Source of the DNA: JANQMY01 sp965228775
GTDB lineage: Bacteria; Pseudomonadota; Alphaproteobacteria; JANQMY01
Reading direction: 5' to 3'
NCBI GenBank assembly: GCA_965228775.1
Contig: OZ245840.1
Location: 3,038,001 to 3,102,000, forward strand
DNA length: 64,000 nt
Below, in pieces: positions 1 to 8,311 of this stretch (positions are counted from its first letter, which is position 1; the number at the start of each line of letters is the position of its first letter). The notes under the pieces are model-generated. The model ran no database searches. It was not told the DNA's origin and saw only the letters and a program-made list of their open reading frames with translations. The translations under genes and the position numbers were made by a program.

Positions 1-410
1 CTCTGCTGGTGGATGGGGGCCTGTCGATTTGGGAGTCGCTCGCCATCAACCTCCACATCTCCAGGCGCCATGCCCCTCAATTCTGGCCGTCCTCGCAGGA
101 CCAGGAATCCCGGCTCCATATGTGGACGGCTTGGGTCATGGGGGAGATCGAGGGGCCACATGATGCAGCCAACAAGACCGGCACGGATCTGGACCCCGCC
201 GCACTCGATCTCTCGCTCAACGCCCTTCGGGAAACACTTGGCGCATCGCCTTATCTGCTGGGGTCCGATTTCACAGTCGCTGACCTCAATGTTGCGTCTG
301 TGTTGTTGCGGCCAAAAACAGTAGAGGTGGTGAAAGCCGATGCGGTGCTGCTGGATTGGTTCAACCTGTGTACCTCGCGTCCGGCACTTGCGCGGGTGTT
401 TGCTAGGTGA
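1..410 (+). CDS. Glutathione S-transferase, C-terminal part (truncated by window edge)
   Basis: The frame is already open at base 3 (Leu-Leu-Val-Asp-Gly) and runs to a TAG at 408-410, so the start lies outside the window. The segment VDGGLSIWESLAI is the end of the thioredoxin-like GST domain, where a Ser normally contacts the gamma-glutamyl part of glutathione. The rest is the all-helical C-terminal domain, including the typical LLGSDFTVADLNVA segment with its N-capping Asp. GSTs conjugate glutathione to electrophiles in the cytoplasm; the substrate cannot be told. The GTG at 9 and ATG at 13 are not credible starts because they would remove the glutathione-binding domain. Confidence 0.85.
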   Translation, partial: LLVDGGLSIWESLAINLHISRRHAPQFWPSSQDQESRLHMWTAWVMGEIEGPHDAANKTGTDLDPAALDLSLNALRETLGASPYLLGSDFTVADLNVASVLLRPKTVEVVKADAVLLDWFNLCTSRPALARVFAR

Positions 411-425
411 TCCATCACAATCGTC

Positions 426-450
426 ATTGCCCGGCTTTAGTCAGGGCAAT
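426..450. repeat. Intergenic inverted repeat, REP-like
   Basis: ATTGCCC (426-432) pairs perfectly with GGGCAAT (444-450) across an 11-base loop. It lies just after the GST stop and is followed by another CCCGGGC-rich stretch near 475. It may act as a terminator for the GST gene, but there is no T-run. Such GC-rich palindromes between genes are common in alphaproteobacteria. Confidence 0.4.
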
Positions 451-529
451 CCAAGCAACCTATCGGTGGATTACCCGGGCTCGCTGATGCTCGCCGTGTA
501 ATGACGAAAGAGAGAGAGGGAAATCCATC

Positions 530-913
530 ATGCCCATGAAAATTCTGCGCGTTGTCGCCATCCTCCAAGGGGTATCCCTCATGCTTGGCGAGGCCTACCG
601 GTCTTGGGGCGCGGACCGGCCGGTCATGTTTTGGATGGACGATCAGATCATGGGTGTGCTGCTGATCAGTTCGGCGATACTTATGGCGCGGGACACGTTT
701 CACCGGCGTGCCTATTTCGCTGCGGCATGGGGCTTCAGCGCAGGCATGAACTACGGCAGCTTCTTTGCCAAAATCTACGAACCGGGAGAGGCCAATGCCG
801 GTAATTTTGATCTTGGCCTTCTGACCTTCCTGATTGGACTGGCGTTCGTTGTCGCGTGTGTGGGCATGGCCGCCAGTATCATGCTGCCAAGAGAGGAAAG
901 CATTGGCCAGTAA
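530..913 (+). CDS. Small integral membrane protein of unknown function
   Basis: This 127-residue protein has about four hydrophobic segments (roughly residues 5-20, 38-54, 63-82 and 95-118), so it is probably an inner-membrane protein. A purine-rich stretch (AGAGAGAGGG) lies upstream of the ATG at 530; the ATG at 536 is an alternative. No family is recognised. The next gene on the same strand starts 68 bases downstream, so co-transcription with the saccharopine-dehydrogenase-like reductase is possible. No catalytic motif is visible. Confidence 0.6.
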   Translation: MPMKILRVVAILQGVSLMLGEAYRSWGADRPVMFWMDDQIMGVLLISSAILMARDTFHRRAYFAAAWGFSAGMNYGSFFAKIYEPGEANAGNFDLGLLTFLIGLAFVVACVGMAASIMLPREESIGQ

Positions 914-981
914 CGCACTGGTTGGTGGTCTTTGACCAATGACATCGCTAAGGTGCCGCAGCACATTTAGAGGAGTAACGA

Positions 982-2151
982 ATGGCCAAAGACTTTGACG
1001 TGGTGGTGTATGGCGCAACCGGCTACACAGGCCGGCTGGTCGCGGAATATCTGTCTCAGCAATATGGAACGGGAGGCGAGGTCTCCTGGGCCATGGCCGG
1101 ACGCAGTGCCGACAAGCTTGCGGCGGTACGTGACGAAATTGGTGCCCCTGCGGACACGCCGCTGATAACCGCCGATGCGTCCGACCCGGCCTCCCTCAAA
1201 GCCATGGTTGAACAAGCAAGGTCGGTCGCCACAACGGTTGGCCCGTATCAGCTGTATGGGGCGGATTTGGTGGCCGCCTGTGCTGCTGCCGGAACGGACT
1301 ATGTGGATCTGTGCGGTGAAACCCCCTTCATGCGCAAGATGATCGATGCTCACGAGGGTGCGGCGAAGAAGAGCGGTGCGCGCATTACGTTTTCCTGCGG
1401 TTTTGACTCTATCCCCTTCGATCTAGGGGTCTATTTCCTTCAGGACAAAGCAATCGAAAAGCTCGGCGCGGCGACGTCTCGCGTCAAAGGGCGTGTACGG
1501 AAGATGCAGGGAACGTTCTCTGGCGGGACAGCCGCCAGCATGCGCGCCACCATGGCGGCCGCCGCCGACCCCGAGGTGCTGCAGCTCCTGCTAAACCCGT
1601 TTTCGCTGACGCCCGGTTTCCAAGGCCCCGAACAGCCCGCCGGTGACAAACCGGAATTCGATGAAAGCCTGAACAGCTGGGCGGCGCCTTTCATCATGGC
1701 CGCCATAAATACGCGGAACATCCATCGTTCCAATTTCCTTTTGGGCCATCCGTATGGGGAAGATTTCAAATATGATGAAATGATGCTCACAGGACCTGGC
1801 AAAGAAGGCGAAGACGCGGCGAATTTCGTCGCCAGCAATCCGGGGATGGGCGGGGATGATGATCCGAAACCTGGCGAAGGTCCGTCCAAGGAAGAGCGGG
1901 AAGCGGGCTTTTACGATGTGTTGTTCGTCGGTGAAGCAGCCGACGGCAAGACCATCAAAGTTGGCGTGACCGGCGACAAAGATCCCGGTTATGGCTCCAC
2001 ATCGAAAATGATCGCGGAAAGCGCAATTTGCCTTGTGAAGGATGCAACGGATACGCCGGGTGGTGTCTATACGCCGGCGCCTGCCATGGGCGGTGCGTTG
2101 ATCAAGCGTCTTGTTGCCAATGCGGGCCTGACTTTCGACGTCGAAGACTAG
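982..2151 (+). CDS. Saccharopine dehydrogenase-like / trans-acting enoyl reductase family protein
   Basis: This 389-residue protein opens with the Rossmann motif VVVYGATGYTGRLVAEYL (about residues 7-24), typical of the saccharopine dehydrogenase NAD(P)-binding superfamily and of mycobacterial trans-acting enoyl reductases. The segment GPYQLYGADLVAACAAAGTDYVDLCGE, here given only by its ends near residues 87 and 113, is also characteristic; the Tyr-Val-Asp-Leu-Cys-Gly-Glu part is clear. The family includes NAD(P)H-dependent reductases of lipid precursors, but the substrate is unknown. An AGGAG site precedes the ATG by about 6 bases. The stop codon lies inside a strong hairpin (2148-2182). Confidence 0.8.
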   Translation: MAKDFDVVVYGATGYTGRLVAEYLSQQYGTGGEVSWAMAGRSADKLAAVRDEIGAPADTPLITADASDPASLKAMVEQARSVATTVGPYQLYGADLVAACAAAGTDYVDLCGETPFMRKMIDAHEGAAKKSGARITFSCGFDSIPFDLGVYFLQDKAIEKLGAATSRVKGRVRKMQGTFSGGTAASMRATMAAAADPEVLQLLLNPFSLTPGFQGPEQPAGDKPEFDESLNSWAAPFIMAAINTRNIHRSNFLLGHPYGEDFKYDEMMLTGPGKEGEDAANFVASNPGMGGDDDPKPGEGPSKEEREAGFYDVLFVGEAADGKTIKVGVTGDKDPGYGSTSKMIAESAICLVKDATDTPGGVYTPAPAMGGALIKRLVANAGLTFDVED

Positions 2152-2182
2152 AGCGCTTCAATATGACCATGAAACGCTCTAG
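2148..2182. repeat. Palindromic intergenic element, copy 1 (shared core with 42398-42432)
   Basis: CTAGAGCG (2148-2155) pairs with CGCTCTAG (2175-2182), and inside it TTCA pairs with TGAA around the loop ATATGACCA. The 17-base core TTCAATATGACCATGAA (2157-2173) occurs again, identically, at 42407-42423 within a similar hairpin. This identifies a dispersed palindromic repeat. Here it overlaps the stop of the upstream gene and may also end transcription. Confidence 0.7.
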
Positions 2183-2209
2183 AGACATGCAATCTGGTGG
2201 GCGCCGCTA

Positions 2210-2246
2210 GAGCCGTTTTGGGTTTGATTGAAACACAAAACGGCTC
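2210..2246. terminator. Probable bidirectional terminator hairpin
   Basis: GAGCCGTTTTG (2210-2220) and CAAAACGGCTC (2236-2246) are perfect 11-base inverted arms around a 15-base loop. The hairpin lies between two convergent genes (ends at 2151 and 2345). The A/T stretches are within the stem rather than after it, so termination is plausible but unproven. Confidence 0.5.
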
Positions 2247-2344
2247 CAGACTCTCAGTTTTGCGCGTTTCCGGACGGTGAACCGGATTCCACTTCACCTG
2301 GAAACGCTATAGTGTTGATGCCGCGCACGCCAACGCTATGCGTA

Positions 2345-3244
2345 TTACAAGCCGAGCTTTGACTTGAGCGCCGTGCCTTCTTCGGATCGGGCGATGCCGA
2401 TATAGTCGAAAATGGGGCGTATGGCGCGTGCTCGTTCTAGTGAAATAAGGACCGGCGCAAAAAGGCCCCGGCCGATGGCGAACACATCATAGCCGCAGTC
2501 TTGCATCGTTTGGATGGTTGGGGGCGTGAAGCCGGGCTGCAGGCTTTCATGCTCTTCAAACACCACCATGTCTATCAAATTCGCTTCCAGCTTTTGCCGT
2601 GCACCGGACAGGATTTCTTGTTCGAAACCTTCTACGTCGATTTTCATCAATCGAATGTGTGCGTTATCGTCAATGACTGCCGAAAGGGGTTTCACGCATA
2701 CTTCATAAGGCTCATGCGTTGCGCCTTCTTCCTGCAAGCAAGTTCGCTTGGTGGAGCTGGCGGGAGGCGTGTGTAAGGTGATTTCTCGTTCGCTTTCACC
2801 GACAAGCGCTTCGTGGAGCTCCACATTCTTTAAGGTAAGGTCTTCTAGCGTAAGTTTTAGGTAATCCAGAACGCGGGGGTTCGGCTCAAAAGCGATAACG
2901 CGTCCATCTGCGCCGATGACGTCCGCCATCAGTGTGGTGACGACACCGAGTTTTGCGCCGATGTCCATGGCAGTATCGCCCGGCCGCAGAGTTTGACGGA
3001 TGATGTGGCTGATCTTTGCATCGAAGTCGCCGAAAAGAAAAACTGTGCGCCCAACATGATCCGCAGCCGGAACAACCATTCTGCCGCCCGGGGCTTGGGC
3101 CCATACGTCACAGTCAAGAGGGCCCACAAGACGCGATAACAGGGGGTGATGGGCAAAACGAATAGGTCCGCTGACAAAGGGATAAAGCCTTGTCAGTTGC
3201 GCCAACGCTTGCGCTCTTGCCGGCGCCGGGACGGGGTTAACCAT
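2345..3244 (-). CDS. FkbM family SAM-dependent methyltransferase
   Basis: This 299-residue protein has the FkbM methyltransferase layout: a variant SAM motif I (AMDIGAKLGVVTTLM, about residues 92-106), the acidic EPNP motif that contacts SAM ribose, and the post-motif MKIDVEGFEQEIL. FkbM enzymes methylate hydroxyl groups of sugars or small molecules. The ATG at 3244 is the first in frame. The gene stands alone, convergent with the reductase at 982-2151 and about 90 bases downstream of the GFA gene on the same strand. The substrate is unknown. Confidence 0.85.
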   Translation of the reverse strand: MVNPVPAPARAQALAQLTRLYPFVSGPIRFAHHPLLSRLVGPLDCDVWAQAPGGRMVVPAADHVGRTVFLFGDFDAKISHIIRQTLRPGDTAMDIGAKLGVVTTLMADVIGADGRVIAFEPNPRVLDYLKLTLEDLTLKNVELHEALVGESEREITLHTPPASSTKRTCLQEEGATHEPYEVCVKPLSAVIDDNAHIRLMKIDVEGFEQEILSGARQKLEANLIDMVVFEEHESLQPGFTPPTIQTMQDCGYDVFAIGRGLFAPVLISLERARAIRPIFDYIGIARSEEGTALKSKLGL

Positions 3245-3336
3245 AAATCAGCCCACTGAAACTCAAACACACCACGCAACAATCACCACGCGAAAAAGAT
3301 CGCTCGGGAGTTATAACACAGTAAAACGCGGTTTTG

Positions 3337-3804
3337 TTACAGTCCTAAGAATCCAGCGAGGACTAGGCCTGTTGCCTTGCGTTGGCTTTGTTTGTCGCCC
3401 TCGATTTTTGGCAGATCATCGTCGATATCCGCCAGCCGAGTATCGTAATAGATGTGCATGGCGGGATCCGGCAGGCTGTCTTTATCTTGTATGTTCGCAC
3501 ACGGAACGAAGGCGAGCCGGACAAAAGGCAGGACGGGTAAGAAGCCAATGACCGGGTTATTGCAATTGCGGCATATGCCGCGGTCTAACGCCGGCGCTTC
3601 CTTATACTTCGCGAAGTCGATTGTTTCGGGCGTTTCGACGCTCACCCGGGCCGCCGACATGACCGTCACATCGGCAAACGGCGTTTTGTAGATCTTTTGA
3701 CATATCGAGCAGTGGCATAAGAAGCGCCGCGTTGGCCGTTTCGAGAGGCGGAACTTGGAGGTGCCGCAAGGGCATTGCGCTTCACCGGTGAACGGAAACG
3801 TCAT
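3337..3804 (-). CDS. GFA (CENP-V/glutathione-dependent formaldehyde-activating) family protein
   Basis: This 155-residue protein carries the zinc-binding pattern of the GFA fold: CPC near residue 11, then CHCSIC (about 31-36) and CRNC (about 78-81). Named for a formaldehyde-glutathione enzyme, most members have no proven function. Its ATG overlaps the stop of the monooxygenase gene by four bases (ATGA at 3801-3804), so the two are translationally coupled. Confidence 0.8.
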   Translation of the reverse strand: MTFPFTGEAQCPCGTSKFRLSKRPTRRFLCHCSICQKIYKTPFADVTVMSAARVSVETPETIDFAKYKEAPALDRGICRNCNNPVIGFLPVLPFVRLAFVPCANIQDKDSLPDPAMHIYYDTRLADIDDDLPKIEGDKQSQRKATGLVLAGFLGL

Positions 3805-5318
3805 TGCGGAGTCTCCCGGCTTGTCTGAAACTCTTCCGGATGGATGCGCGCTTGCTCCACCACGAAGCGCAGGGCCGAATAGGGCCAGAGCGTGAAGTTA
3901 TAATCATTGTCATCTGTGTACCAGGCATTGCAGCCGCCGCTGAATACCATGGGCTTCATATCCCGCTGAAGGCGGGCATTATATTGTTTGACCACTTCGG
4001 GGTCGGGGTCGATATGCGTCACGCCCTCGCGCTCCATCCAGTCGAGACATTTCATAACGTATTTCGTTTCGGATTCGATCATGATCAACGCCGAAGTGTG
4101 GCCTGTCGCGCTGTTGGGGCCCAGCAGCATAAAGAAGTTCGGAAATCCCGAGACCATCATGGTGCGGAGGGAGTCGACCCGTTCTGCCCAAGCGTCTTTT
4201 AGCTTCAGGCCATTGAGGCCTTCCACATTGACATAGTCGGATATATCGAAGGGGCGAAAACCAGTGGCTTCTATAATGACGTCCACTTCATGCAGTTTGC
4301 CGGTTTCATCCCGGATGCCGTTTGGTTCGATCTTGGCGATCGGGTCGGTTACCAATTGAACACTGTCCCGGTTGAAACAGGTGAGGTAGTCGTCAGCGAC
4401 GACGCGGCGTTTGCAGCCCGCCTCGTAATCAGGTGTCAGCTTCCGCCGAGTGTCGGGATCGGTCACCGAGTTTTCCAAATGTTGCAGCCCCGCTTTGGTG
4501 AGCCGCTTTGACATCCAGGAGCCGCGGCGCAGAGATGTGGTCCCGATGGCATCCATCATGACCCAAAGAAAAGTCCGGTAGGCGCGCATCAGGAACGGAA
4601 ATCTCTTGAAGCGCGTGCGGGTGGCCTGCGAGATGTCTTGGGCAACACGCGGAAACACCCAGGCAGCGCTTCGCTGAAAGACAGTTGCCTCCGCCACATC
4701 GTCAACAATGCCGGGCAGCGTTTGTGCAGCACTCGCGCCGGTGCCGATGATTGCGACCGTCTTGCCTTTTAGGTCCACATCGTCGCGCCATTCGGCCGTA
4801 TGAAACACGGGGCCGCCGAAGCTGTCTTTGCCGTCGAATGGAATATGCTTGGGCAGGTGCAGTCCGCCAAGGCCGCTGACCACAACGTCTGCCGTGATGT
4901 GTCCGCCGTCATTCGTGAAAACATGCCATTTGCTGCCTCGGAATATGGCATCGGTGACTTCTGTTTCGAACTGAATGAAGGGGCGCAGGCCGTATTTGTC
5001 GACCGTTCGTTCGCAATAGTCCCAGATCTCGCCGCCGCTGGAATAGGAATGGCTCCAATCGGGGTTCAGCTCGAAGGAGAATGAGTAGAGATGCGAAGGC
5101 ACGTCGCAAGCAACTCCCGGATAGCGGTTTTCCCGCCACGTGCCGCCAACAGTGTTCGCCTTCTCAAGAATGACAAAGTCTTTTATGCCTTTTTTCAAAA
5201 GGTTAACGCCCGTGCAGATGCCGGACATGCCTGCCCCTAATACCGCTACGCGGACGTTTTGGCTTGGCGCGGTGTCGAACGAGTCCGTTGTCTGGGAAAC
5301 GGAAGCGGCCTGGGACAT
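3801..5318 (-). CDS. Flavin-containing monooxygenase, Baeyer-Villiger type
   Basis: The 505-residue protein has the FAD motif VAVLGAGMSGICTG (about residues 25-38) and an NADPH-binding motif near 186-192 (IIGTGAS). Between them F167-x-G169-x3-H173-x3-W177 matches the type I Baeyer-Villiger fingerprint FxGxxxHxxxW. Such enzymes use NADPH and O2 to insert oxygen next to a ketone, or oxidise soft heteroatoms. A ketone substrate would suit a steroid degrader, but the gene lies 6 kb or more from the steroid genes and forms its own operon with the GFA gene. Upstream, GGCTT/AAGCC arms (5341-5355) flank a T5 spacer in the divergent promoter region. Confidence 0.88.
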   Translation of the reverse strand: MSQAASVSQTTDSFDTAPSQNVRVAVLGAGMSGICTGVNLLKKGIKDFVILEKANTVGGTWRENRYPGVACDVPSHLYSFSFELNPDWSHSYSSGGEIWDYCERTVDKYGLRPFIQFETEVTDAIFRGSKWHVFTNDGGHITADVVVSGLGGLHLPKHIPFDGKDSFGGPVFHTAEWRDDVDLKGKTVAIIGTGASAAQTLPGIVDDVAEATVFQRSAAWVFPRVAQDISQATRTRFKRFPFLMRAYRTFLWVMMDAIGTTSLRRGSWMSKRLTKAGLQHLENSVTDPDTRRKLTPDYEAGCKRRVVADDYLTCFNRDSVQLVTDPIAKIEPNGIRDETGKLHEVDVIIEATGFRPFDISDYVNVEGLNGLKLKDAWAERVDSLRTMMVSGFPNFFMLLGPNSATGHTSALIMIESETKYVMKCLDWMEREGVTHIDPDPEVVKQYNARLQRDMKPMVFSGGCNAWYTDDNDYNFTLWPYSALRFVVEQARIHPEEFQTSRETPQ

Positions 5319-5441
5319 GCTTCATCCTCTTGATTGTTTTGGCTTTTTTTAAGCCTAATCGATTGTGACGCCCATGTCATTTTTTTGATATTGCTCCGCA
5401 TAAAGAATTTGGTGCAGAATCGGAAAGAGGGAGAAATCAAC

Positions 5442-5891
5442 ATGAAAGATTTCAGACGAATGTTGCGATTGTTAAGCATACCGATCTTTGTGCTGATGCT
5501 TGTGAATCTCCGCCCGGCGGAAGTGTTGGCCGACGATCTGGGTTACTCCAAATTCTCCGGCGCGTCCGGGCCGCAGGAAGAAGGAATCTTCGTGGCGACC
5601 GACCCGGAAGGGTGGCACCGGCTATGGTCTAAAGTGGGGAAACCCGCCAAGGGCACGTTTCAGCCAGGCAAGACGACTGGTGTGGCGGTTTTTCTCGGGC
5701 CGCGCCCGGATGGCGATCGTCTACGGGTACGGAAAGTTCAGGGTGATGATGGCCGAATTGAAGTGAAGCTGACTCATAAGCACGGTGAGGGCTCGGGTGA
5801 AACCATCACGCCTTGGGCGATTGTGCTTGTGAAGGGAACGGGAAAGAAAGTTGTGGCCGACATTCGCCACGAGGCGGTTCCCGTTCAGTAG
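5442..5891 (+). CDS. Secreted protein of unknown function
   Basis: The start is set at 5442, where GAGGGAG precedes the ATG; upstream in-frame codons have no ribosome site. The 149-residue product begins with a signal peptide (MKDFRRMLRLLSIPIFVLML) and probable cleavage near EVLA-DD, so the mature protein should be periplasmic. The mature part is hydrophilic, with repeated Gly-Lys segments and no motif I recognise. Its TAG (5889-5891) abuts the stop of the convergent DUF2799 gene at 5892. Confidence 0.65.
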   Translation: MKDFRRMLRLLSIPIFVLMLVNLRPAEVLADDLGYSKFSGASGPQEEGIFVATDPEGWHRLWSKVGKPAKGTFQPGKTTGVAVFLGPRPDGDRLRVRKVQGDDGRIEVKLTHKHGEGSGETITPWAIVLVKGTGKKVVADIRHEAVPVQ

Positions 5892-6521
5892 CTAGAGCGC
5901 GCTGTATTGCTGAGTGCCGCGGCTCTTGAAAGCTGTGTAGTCGCGTTCGGCTTCTTCGTAAGCAAATTCCAACTCAGGGATCGCGCGCTCCACCTCGATC
6001 TTTTCTTCGGTGAGATGCTTGATCTCAACCGCAAGGTTGGCGCGCTCCACGGGCGGGATGCCGGGCGCTGCAAGCGCTGCGGTTGTCTCGACGATTTCAT
6101 GCTCGATGACTTTTGAACGTTCGCGTGCGGCGTCCAATTCGTTGGCGATGCGCTGCATTTCCGAACGTTTCTGGTAAAGCGTGAACCCTTCCAGGTGTGC
6201 GGTAACGAAAGCACTTTCCAAATGATCCGGGCAAACACCCTGATACGCCCGGCCACTCGTCCCTTGAGAGTATCCGTTCTGGGGGCGGCAGAATTGGGCG
6301 ATGCCTTCGTCGTGACCTTTCTTGTAGTCGCCGAAATTGGCCGCAATGCCGTGAGCCGCGCAGGCTTTGCGATGGGTGCTGAAGCCGGCGGGCGTTACGC
6401 CGCGTACACCGTCTTCAAAGCCGATGGCTTGCCAGTCCGCAACATTGCATTCCTTCGCGGACATGCCTGCGCAAGCGGTCAGGGAAAGGGCAAGAGCGGT
6501 TGTGATCGCAAAACGTTTCAT
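5892..6521 (-). CDS. DUF2799 domain lipoprotein
   Basis: The product has a lipoprotein signal (MKRFAITTALALSLTACAG) and then a DUF2799 domain: CNVADWQAIGFEDGVRG, KGHDEGIAQFC and a YSQGTSGRAYQGVCP segment. The tail (about residues 110-190) is a charged, coiled-coil-like helix. The start at 6521 is preferred over the longer frame to 6566 because it has a GGAG site and puts the signal peptide at the N terminus. A shorter paralogue of the same domain lies at 7091-7477. The function is unknown; the protein probably sits in the outer membrane facing the periplasm. Confidence 0.8.
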   Translation of the reverse strand: MKRFAITTALALSLTACAGMSAKECNVADWQAIGFEDGVRGVTPAGFSTHRKACAAHGIAANFGDYKKGHDEGIAQFCRPQNGYSQGTSGRAYQGVCPDHLESAFVTAHLEGFTLYQKRSEMQRIANELDAARERSKVIEHEIVETTAALAAPGIPPVERANLAVEIKHLTEEKIEVERAIPELEFAYEEAERDYTAFKSRGTQQYSAL

Positions 6522-6607
6522 GGTCGACTCCATTTGCACATTGACAATAGAGCGACGACGTTTCATCGGTCTTAACTGGACTTACGCGTTCCGCGAAGAA
6601 TAGGAAC

Positions 6608-7096
6608 ATGGTTGATCCGCCATTAACCATGCAAACCGCATTGGAGCCCCGTTTGAAAATTTATGTCGATGCGGACGCCTGTCCGGTGAAGCAGGAAACG
6701 GTTCGTGTGGCCGACCGCCACCGTTTGGAAGTGGTGTTCGTGTCCAATGCGGCCATGCGCTTGCCCGAGGGGTTTGCCGTCAGGCGTGTGGTGGTCGACG
6801 AGGGACCGGACGAGGCGGATAACTGGATCGCTGAGTCTATCGACCCGGCAGATGTGGCAATCACATCGGATATTCCGCTGGCGGACCGGTGCTTGAAGAA
6901 GGGGGCGGCGGTTTTAAAACCCAATGGTGACGAGTTTACGGAAGCGTCTATCGGCATGGCGCTCGCCATGCGGGATCTGAGCGCTCATTTACGCGAGACG
7001 GGCGGTCAAACCCATCACGCGTCGTTTTCAAAGCGCGATCGTTCGCAGTTTTTGCAAGGTCTTGAGAACCTGATTCAGAAACGCAAACGCCTATAG
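6608..7096 (+). CDS. yaiI: YaiI/YqxD family (DUF188) protein
   Basis: The 162-residue protein shows the family's start KIYVDADACPVKQE (about residues 15-28) and the later DEGPDEADNWIAE and TSDIPLADRCL segments. The acidic residues match a PIN-like nuclease fold, but no activity is established. An AGGA site stands 5-8 bases before the ATG at 6608; an ATG at 6629 is also possible. It overlaps the convergent DUF2799 gene by six bases. Confidence 0.88.
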   Translation: MVDPPLTMQTALEPRLKIYVDADACPVKQETVRVADRHRLEVVFVSNAAMRLPEGFAVRRVVVDEGPDEADNWIAESIDPADVAITSDIPLADRCLKKGAAVLKPNGDEFTEASIGMALAMRDLSAHLRETGGQTHHASFSKRDRSQFLQGLENLIQKRKRL

Positions 7097-7477
7097 GTTT
7101 CCGGCAACGTTCTGTTCCTGGGACGCACGATGCCCGGCGCCGAGCGCCTTCACGAACTTCTCTTCCATAGATATGGGGCAGATGCCCGTATAAACATATC
7201 CGGTCGCGCCTTGGTTATAGCCGTTCTCTGCAGTGCAGAAACGGGCGACGCCTTCGTCATATCCTGCCATGTAGCGCGAGCGCCGAACATCTACGCCGTC
7301 CTTCGCGCAAGCTTCGTTGCGGGTACTGAAATTCTTGTTTTCAAGCCCGCGGACGCCGTCCTCAAATCCGAAACTTTTCCAATTGGCCGGGCTGCACTCG
7401 TTTGTGGCAATGTCCGTGTCCAAAGAACCGCAAGCGGCGATCGCGACCAGGGCCGCGAGGGTCAAACTCTTACGCAT
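7091..7477 (-). CDS. DUF2799 domain lipoprotein, short paralogue
   Basis: The 128-residue product has a lipoprotein signal (MRKSLTLAALVAIAACGS) and a DUF2799 domain (WKSFGFEDGVRG, GYDEGVARFC, NQGATGYVYTGICP) closely resembling the protein at 5892-6521 but without its helical tail. A strong GGAGG site fixes the start at 7477. The two paralogues flank the yaiI gene. Confidence 0.8.
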   Translation of the reverse strand: MRKSLTLAALVAIAACGSLDTDIATNECSPANWKSFGFEDGVRGLENKNFSTRNEACAKDGVDVRRSRYMAGYDEGVARFCTAENGYNQGATGYVYTGICPISMEEKFVKALGAGHRASQEQNVAGNL

Positions 7478-7578
7478 CGGGAACCTCCGTTTGGCCGTCA
7501 ACGTAAGGGATCTCTGTTTAGGCTCGCTTAATCATTTGATTAAAAAACGAACCAATCAGCGGAATAAGTTTGGGATCG

Positions 7579-8136
7579 CTACTGCGGGTCGGCAAGCTGG
7601 CTGAGAAACGTGCCCAATGCCGATGTCCAGTTTTCAAGCTGAGCTTTGAAATAAGCTTCCGTGACGCCACCTTCGATGCTGATCACCATATCGATGCCCA
7701 ACGACGTATCGTCACTGGAAAAATAGGCGCGGCCGAAAACCTCATTCTCATTGTACTGATTGATTTTTACCTTATCGGCAGCGGTTACCTTTTGCCCTTC
7801 GTCTTCCACAAAATTCGCGAAGATGGCAAGCGTCGTACACGCTTCCGCCTTCGGCGTATCGCATTCGATTAAGCGCATGACGAAACTGGTATTCCGGTAT
7901 GTGCCGACAAGATAGCTGATACCGTCGTCGGAGGTGACAAGTTCTGCGGTGATCCCTGTACCGGCAAGCAAGCTAAGGACTGATGCATAAGAAATTTTCG
8001 TCAGAAGGGCGGGGGCGGCTTCGGTTCCGGCGGGCTCTGCAGTCTGGGCCATGCCCGGTGCGGCGGTCAGCAGCACGGCAACCGACATGGAAATGGCAAG
8101 TGACACCGACCTCACAAAACAGGATGGCCTAAGCAT
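7579..8136 (-). CDS. Periplasmic YbjN-domain protein
   Basis: The start at 8136 follows a GGGGG site; an upstream TTG in frame is less likely. The 185-residue product has a signal peptide ending near GMAQ-TAEP and a mature domain resembling the YbjN fold (LTKISYASVLSLLAGTG, SDDGISYLVG, FANF and a final amphipathic helix). YbjN domains are chaperone-like and not enzymatic. The gene is divergent from the phosphotransferase at 8312. Confidence 0.6.
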   Translation of the reverse strand: MLRPSCFVRSVSLAISMSVAVLLTAAPGMAQTAEPAGTEAAPALLTKISYASVLSLLAGTGITAELVTSDDGISYLVGTYRNTSFVMRLIECDTPKAEACTTLAIFANFVEDEGQKVTAADKVKINQYNENEVFGRAYFSSDDTSLGIDMVISIEGGVTEAYFKAQLENWTSALGTFLSQLADPQ

Positions 8137-8163
8137 GGATAACCCCCACAAGAACTAACGGTA

Positions 8164-8192
8164 ACGCCCGGCGGCGAGCATCTGCCGGGCGT
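8164..8192. repeat. GC-rich inverted repeat in a divergent intergenic region
   Basis: ACGCCCGGC (8164-8172) pairs perfectly with GCCGGGCGT (8184-8192) around 11 bases. It lies between the divergent YbjN-domain and phosphotransferase genes, so it is more likely a REP-type element or 5'-leader hairpin than a terminator. Confidence 0.45.
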
Positions 8193-8311
8193 GGCATATT
8201 TGCCATAATCGCCCGGAGAATGCCAGCTTTGGGCTATCCCTTGACGTGAAGCATCCCGTTGGCTCAGATGGGGCTCAAAAGCGACAAAAAATTGGAGTAA
8301 GTGGGGATCAA

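Noticed and set aside
437..1018. 193-residue minus-strand frame
   Set aside because: It lies opposite the membrane-protein gene, and its sequence is rich in His, Arg and Pro without a motif, as expected from the shadow of a coding strand.
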